A stretch of DNA of 54,016 nucleotides from JAHHLP01 sp041609895 (GTDB taxonomy: Bacteria > Bacteroidota > Rhodothermia > Rhodothermales > JABDKH01): contig JBFIPX010000003.1 in NCBI GenBank assembly GCA_041609895.1, positions 1-54,016 of the forward strand, given 5' to 3'. The notes under the pieces are model-generated. The model saw only the letters and a list, made by a program, of their open reading frames with translations. It searched no databases and was not told the origin of the DNA. Shown piece by piece: positions 50,640-54,016 of the stretch (positions are counted from its first letter, which is position 1; every line of letters starts with the position of its first letter). The translations under genes were made by a program, and so were the position numbers.

Positions 50640-52592
50640 ATGGGTGAAACCATATCACTGACGTTTCCTGACGGATCGGCGCGCGAGTTCGACGCGGGCA
50701 CATCCGGGATGGAAGTCGCTTCGTCCATATCCGAAGGCCTGGCCAGAAACGCGCTGGCGGCGGAGGTCGACGGAGAGATTCAGGATCTGGAACTGCCCAT
50801 CTCAACCGATTCACACGTGCGCATTCTCACCTGGAATGATGCCGGCGGCAAGATGGCTTACTGGCACTCCACGGCTCATCTCATGGCGGAGGCGCTGGAA
50901 TCCCTGTACCCTGGTGTCAAGTTCGGAATCGGACCGCCGATTGAGAATGGCTTCTACTATGACGTCGACCTCGGCGATAAGAAGCTGACGGCGGAGGATC
51001 TGCCTCCGATCGAGGCACGAATGAAAGAACTTGCCAAGCGCGACGTACCGTATCAACGACGCGCCGTCTCCAAGGCGGAGGCAATCGAGTATTTCAACGA
51101 GAAAGGAGACGAGTACAAACTCGAGCTGATTGATGAACTCGAGGACGGCACGATCACCTTCTACGAACAAGGCGACTTCGTTGATCTGTGCCGCGGACCG
51201 CATATTCCCTCGACCGGACGAATTAAGTATCCCAAGCTCCTCTCGATTGCCGGGGCATACTGGCGCGGTGATGAGAATCGTCCGCAACTCACCCGCATAT
51301 ACGGGATCAGTTTCCCAAAGAAAAAGGAGCTGGAAGAGTACCTCGAGCGGGTCGAACTGGCTCGTCAGCGAGATCACAGAAAGTTGGGCCGAGAACTGGG
51401 CTTGTTTGCATTCTCCAACAAGGTCGGGCCGGGCCTGCCCATGTGGCTTCCAAAAGGAGCCATTCTGAGAGAGACCCTGATCAACTTCCTTAAGGAGGAG
51501 CAATTGCGACGCGGCTACCTGCCGGTCGTCACTCCCCATATCGGCCGTCTGGAGCTATACAAGACGAGCGGGCACTACCCATTTTACAGTGACAGCCAGT
51601 TTCCTCCCATGATCGAGGACGAGGCCCGCGATGAGGGATACTTGCTGAAGCCCATGAACTGTCCGCATCACATACAGATCTATGCGGATTCTCTCCATTC
51701 GTATCGTGATTTGCCGGTGCGGCTTGCCGAGTTTGGTCAGGTGTACCGGTACGAACAGTCGGGAGAACTGGGTGGCCTGACCCGTGTGCGCGGCTTCACC
51801 ATCGACGACTCACACATCTTCTGTCGACCCGACCAGGTAAAGGAAGAGTTCAAAGACGCAATCGATCTTACTTTGCGCGTGTTCGGCGCACTGGACTTTC
51901 ATGACTTCAAGGCGCAGATCTCGCTGCGCGACCCTGACAATAAGGACAAGTATGTTGGCGCGGACGAGTTGTGGGATGAGGCCGAGGAGGCAGTGCGACA
52001 AGCTGCGAGTGAGATGGACCTCGACACGTTTGAAGAGATCGGAGAAGCCGCCTTTTACGGACCAAAGCTGGACTTCATGGTGAAGGACGCGTTGGGTCGC
52101 GACTGGCAGCTGGGCACCGTGCAGCTAGACTATAACCTGCCGGAGAGATTCGACATTACCTACGTGGGCGCGGACGACCGGAAGCACCGGCCGGTGATGA
52201 TACATCGCGCGCCGTTTGGCTCTCTTGAACGCTTCATCGGGGTGCTCATCGAGCACTGCGGTGGAAACTTTCCTGTCTGGCTGGCTCCGGTTCAGGTCAA
52301 GGTTCTCCCCATCGGGCAGGATTTCGAGGACTACGCCGGCGAGGTCGTCGAAGAGCTGATCAACAACGGGATTCGGGCCGAAGCCGACCTGCGCAACGAG
52401 AAAATCGGTTACAAGATCCGTGAGGCCGAGACGTCGAAGGTGCCCTTCATGTTAGTGGTCGGAGCACGGGAAAAGGAGGCGGCCAGCGTCGCCGTCCGCC
52501 GTCACGGCGAAGGCGCTCAGGATACGGTGCCGGTAGCAGAGTTTATCGCACGTTTCAAGGACGACGTCGCGGAAGCCATGGGCCGTTCCTGA
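50640..52592 (+). CDS. thrS: Threonyl-tRNA synthetase
   Basis: A 650-residue class II synthetase. TGS domain (about 1-65, with LTFPDGSAREF), editing N2 domain (about 70-230, with HSTAHLMAEAL, the HxxxH motif, and CRGPHIPSTG), catalytic domain (about 245-540) with MNCPHHIQIY carrying a zinc Cys, and an anticodon domain. The ATG at 50640 fits family N-termini; the ATG at 50559 would place translation through the terminator hairpin, so I reject it. infC follows 86 bases later. Confidence 0.97.
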   Translation: MGETISLTFPDGSAREFDAGTSGMEVASSISEGLARNALAAEVDGEIQDLELPISTDSHVRILTWNDAGGKMAYWHSTAHLMAEALESLYPGVKFGIGPPIENGFYYDVDLGDKKLTAEDLPPIEARMKELAKRDVPYQRRAVSKAEAIEYFNEKGDEYKLELIDELEDGTITFYEQGDFVDLCRGPHIPSTGRIKYPKLLSIAGAYWRGDENRPQLTRIYGISFPKKKELEEYLERVELARQRDHRKLGRELGLFAFSNKVGPGLPMWLPKGAILRETLINFLKEEQLRRGYLPVVTPHIGRLELYKTSGHYPFYSDSQFPPMIEDEARDEGYLLKPMNCPHHIQIYADSLHSYRDLPVRLAEFGQVYRYEQSGELGGLTRVRGFTIDDSHIFCRPDQVKEEFKDAIDLTLRVFGALDFHDFKAQISLRDPDNKDKYVGADELWDEAEEAVRQAASEMDLDTFEEIGEAAFYGPKLDFMVKDALGRDWQLGTVQLDYNLPERFDITYVGADDRKHRPVMIHRAPFGSLERFIGVLIEHCGGNFPVWLAPVQVKVLPIGQDFEDYAGEVVEELINNGIRAEADLRNEKIGYKIREAETSKVPFMLVVGAREKEAASVAVRRHGEGAQDTVPVAEFIARFKDDVAEAMGRS

Positions 52593-52678
52593 TGCCGCAC
52601 CGTCGGCCATTGGGGATCTAAATCAGAAACACTACCTTAAAACGCTTACCAAGCCTGTTTCATCAACAAACGTTTTGA

Positions 52679-53200
52679 ATGGCAAGACAGAAACGAGTTA
52701 GAATCAACGACGAGATAACCGCTGAAGAAGTCAGAGTTGTAGACCCAGAAGGCAGCCACGGAATTTATCCGATTGAGAAGGCGTTGGAGCTCGCAGACAG
52801 CCGCGAGTTGGACCTGGTCGAAATATCACCTGGCGCCGATCCCCCCGTTTGCAAGATCATTGATTACGGCAAATACCGCTACGAACAGCAGAAGAAGGAA
52901 AAAGAGCAGCGGAAGAACACCCACACCATTACGCTGAAGGAAATTCGGTTTCGCCCCCACACGGACACTCACGATTTCAACTTCAAGACGAAGCACGCCC
53001 GTGAATTCCTTGAGGGTGGCGACAAGGTGCGAGCCTACGTGCAGTTCCGTGGAAGGGACATCGTCTATAAAGATCACGGTATGGAATTGCTCGCGCGCTT
53101 CATTGATGAGCTTAGCGACATAGCTAAGATCGACCAGCAACCGCGAATGGAAGGCCGCCGCATGACGACCATTCTCGCGCCTCTCAAAGTCCGTAAGTAG
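52679..53200 (+). CDS. infC: Translation initiation factor IF-3
   Basis: A 173-residue protein, N and C domains joined by a Lys-rich helix. RINDEITAEEVRVVDPEGSHGI opens it (in part), then DLVEISPGADPPVCKIIDYGKYRYE, and the C domain with EIRFRPHTDTHDFNFKTKHAREFLEGGDKVR (in part). The start is ATG at 52679, not AUU as in E. coli, so start-codon autoregulation is not evident. No Shine-Dalgarno site precedes it, as is usual in Bacteroidota. Confidence 0.97.
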   Translation: MARQKRVRINDEITAEEVRVVDPEGSHGIYPIEKALELADSRELDLVEISPGADPPVCKIIDYGKYRYEQQKKEKEQRKNTHTITLKEIRFRPHTDTHDFNFKTKHAREFLEGGDKVRAYVQFRGRDIVYKDHGMELLARFIDELSDIAKIDQQPRMEGRRMTTILAPLKVRK

Positions 53201-53260
53201 CGGCCCACCCAAAGTTCATCGAATATCCTACGGTGCGGGCGGCTATGCGGCACCTTGCGG

Positions 53261-53292
53261 TTGCTTCCGCATGCTCACGTATAGTAAATTTG
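53261..53292 (+). promoter_or_regulatory. Promoter of rpmI-rplT inside the infC operon
   Basis: TTG (53261-53263), 21 bases, then TAAATTTG (53285-53292), a perfect match to TAnnTTTG. The start would be near 53299, giving a leader of about 52 bases. This is the best Bacteroidota-type promoter in the window. Confidence 0.65.
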
Positions 53293-53316
53293 CTAGCTAT
53301 GCAATTTTCGCGCGTC

Positions 53317-53332
53317 GATACGCCCGCGTATC
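53317..53332 (+). promoter_or_regulatory. Leader hairpin before rpmI
   Basis: GATACGC-CC-GCGTATC is a perfect 7-base inverted repeat 18 bases before the rpmI ATG, downstream of the internal promoter. It may be a target of L20-type autoregulation, by analogy with the rpmI leader in other bacteria, but the known L20-binding pseudoknot is not shown. Confidence 0.4.
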
Positions 53333-53350
53333 AGAACAGCGATCGCAATT

Positions 53351-53545
53351 ATGCCTAAAATGAAGTCAAATAGTGGAGCGAAGAAGCGGTTCAAGGTTAC
53401 CGGGACCGGCCGCATCAAGCGCAAGAAGGCGTTCCACAGTCATATACTTACGAAGAAGTCTCAGAAAAGGAAGCGTAATCTTCGTTCTGACACCCTCGTG
53501 GACCGCGCCGACGAAGCGCGGGTCAAGCGGATGATCGGAGCCTGA
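53351..53545 (+). CDS. rpmI: Ribosomal protein bL35
   Basis: A 64-residue basic protein. MPKMKSNSGAKKRFK and TGTGRIKRKKAFHSH are typical of the family. It is followed by rplT after 23 bases. Confidence 0.97.
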   Translation: MPKMKSNSGAKKRFKVTGTGRIKRKKAFHSHILTKKSQKRKRNLRSDTLVDRADEARVKRMIGA

Positions 53546-53568
53546 GTGCGTCCTTGTCGGAGTAGAAG

Positions 53569-53916
53569 ATGCCACGAACGAAAAACAGAGTAGCCGCTCG
53601 GCGCAGACGCAAGCGCATACTCAGCATGGCCAAGGGCTACTGGGGCCGTAGAGGAAACATCTATACGGTCGCCAAACATGCCGTCGAAAAAGGCCTCCAG
53701 TACCAGTACCGGGATCGTCGCGCGCGCAAGCGTCAGTTCAGACGGCTTTGGATCGCTCGAATTAATGCAGCTGCCCGCATCAACGGCACTACGTATTCAC
53801 GGCTGATCGGCGGCCTGCGAAAGTCTGAGATTGAACTGAACCGCAAGGTCCTCGCCGACCTCGCCATGAACGACCCGTCCGCATTCGAACAGGTCGTCAA
53901 AGAGGCCGCAGCATGA
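53569..53916 (+). CDS. rplT: Ribosomal protein bL20
   Basis: A 115-residue basic protein needed early in 50S assembly. MPRTKNRVAARRRRKRIL and AKGYWGRRGN are diagnostic; INAAARINGTTYSRLI lies in the C-terminal domain. In other bacteria L20 represses this operon by binding its leader. Confidence 0.98.
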   Translation: MPRTKNRVAARRRRKRILSMAKGYWGRRGNIYTVAKHAVEKGLQYQYRDRRARKRQFRRLWIARINAAARINGTTYSRLIGGLRKSEIELNRKVLADLAMNDPSAFEQVVKEAAA

Positions 53917-54016
53917 GACGCGAAGACTCCTTTTTTACCGTGCTTTCCCGCTGATTCCTGCTCAGGAGGGTGTTGAAGACGGTACGCTGACTCACACTAC
54001 GTAGAAGCCCGCCCCC
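53917..54016. other. Right edge, no gene seen
   Basis: An ATG at the end of rplT opens only a 13-codon frame. A run of six T (about 53931-53936) follows a weak GAG/CTC stem, which might end the rplT transcript. Nothing else is supported. Confidence 0.4.

Overview
The window reads as a chromosomal segment of a Bacteroidota-related bacterium, most likely of the Rhodothermota/Balneolota branch. The grounds are: PorV/PorQ-like outer-membrane proteins beside a secreted protein with a type-IX-style C-terminal sorting domain; a SusC-type TonB receptor with a carboxypeptidase-regulatory domain; a GT117/DUF2723 glycosyltransferase; DUF5683 and DUF922 proteins; BshA (bacillithiol); DXP-dependent vitamin B6 genes pdxJ and pdxB; and a DUF3822/PilM-like gene next to rsmD and coaD. 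Base composition looks moderately GC-rich (not computed) and is fairly even. I see no insertion sequence, integrase, phage gene or CRISPR array, so this is core chromosome rather than an island. Family assignments rest on reading the translated sequence, not on database searches.

Layout, left to right. Minus-strand operon TPR protein - VWA protein - rsmA - mgtE (4762 to 229). bioY alone with its own terminator. Minus operon alpha/beta hydrolase - metH - DUF922 protease, joined by ATGA overlaps. mscL with a strong terminator, and divergently a CPBP membrane protein. A tightly overlapping minus surface operon (16681 to 12278): lipoprotein, Asp-box/T9SS-type secreted protein, two PorV/PorQ-like barrels. 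A site-2 protease with no obvious start codon. A minus cluster (21866 to 18146) with a PilN-like and a PilM-like protein, rsmD, coaD and an aspartate aminotransferase. Plus-strand pdxJ and era, converging on pdxB. A SleB-type wall hydrolase converging on a small barrel protein, then bshA and a kinase-fold orphan. MBL hydrolase; lptF/G and rsmI; the large GT117 protein; minus lipoprotein - rsfS - LytR_C protein.

The right part holds a small secreted protein with near-consensus promoter, strong ribosome binding site and terminator (37380-37927); tsaD, chorismate mutase and mltG; a FadL-type porin; a Tyr-rich then Arg/Ser-rich lipoprotein; proS, a degenerate PAP2 protein, a TonB receptor and DUF5683; an orphan gene; tRNA-Val(GAC) with its own promoter and terminator; and thrS - infC - rpmI - rplT at the right edge.

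Most of the window is housekeeping (translation, cofactors, envelope). The parts least explained by known biology are the PilM/PilN-like pair in the rsmD-coaD cluster, the kinase-fold orphan at 28235-29332, the four-gene overlapping surface operon, and the RS/Tyr-rich lipoprotein. Two kinds of promoter-like signal are present: a Bacteroidota TTG/TAnnTTTG type and a classical TTGACA-N17-TATTAT type.
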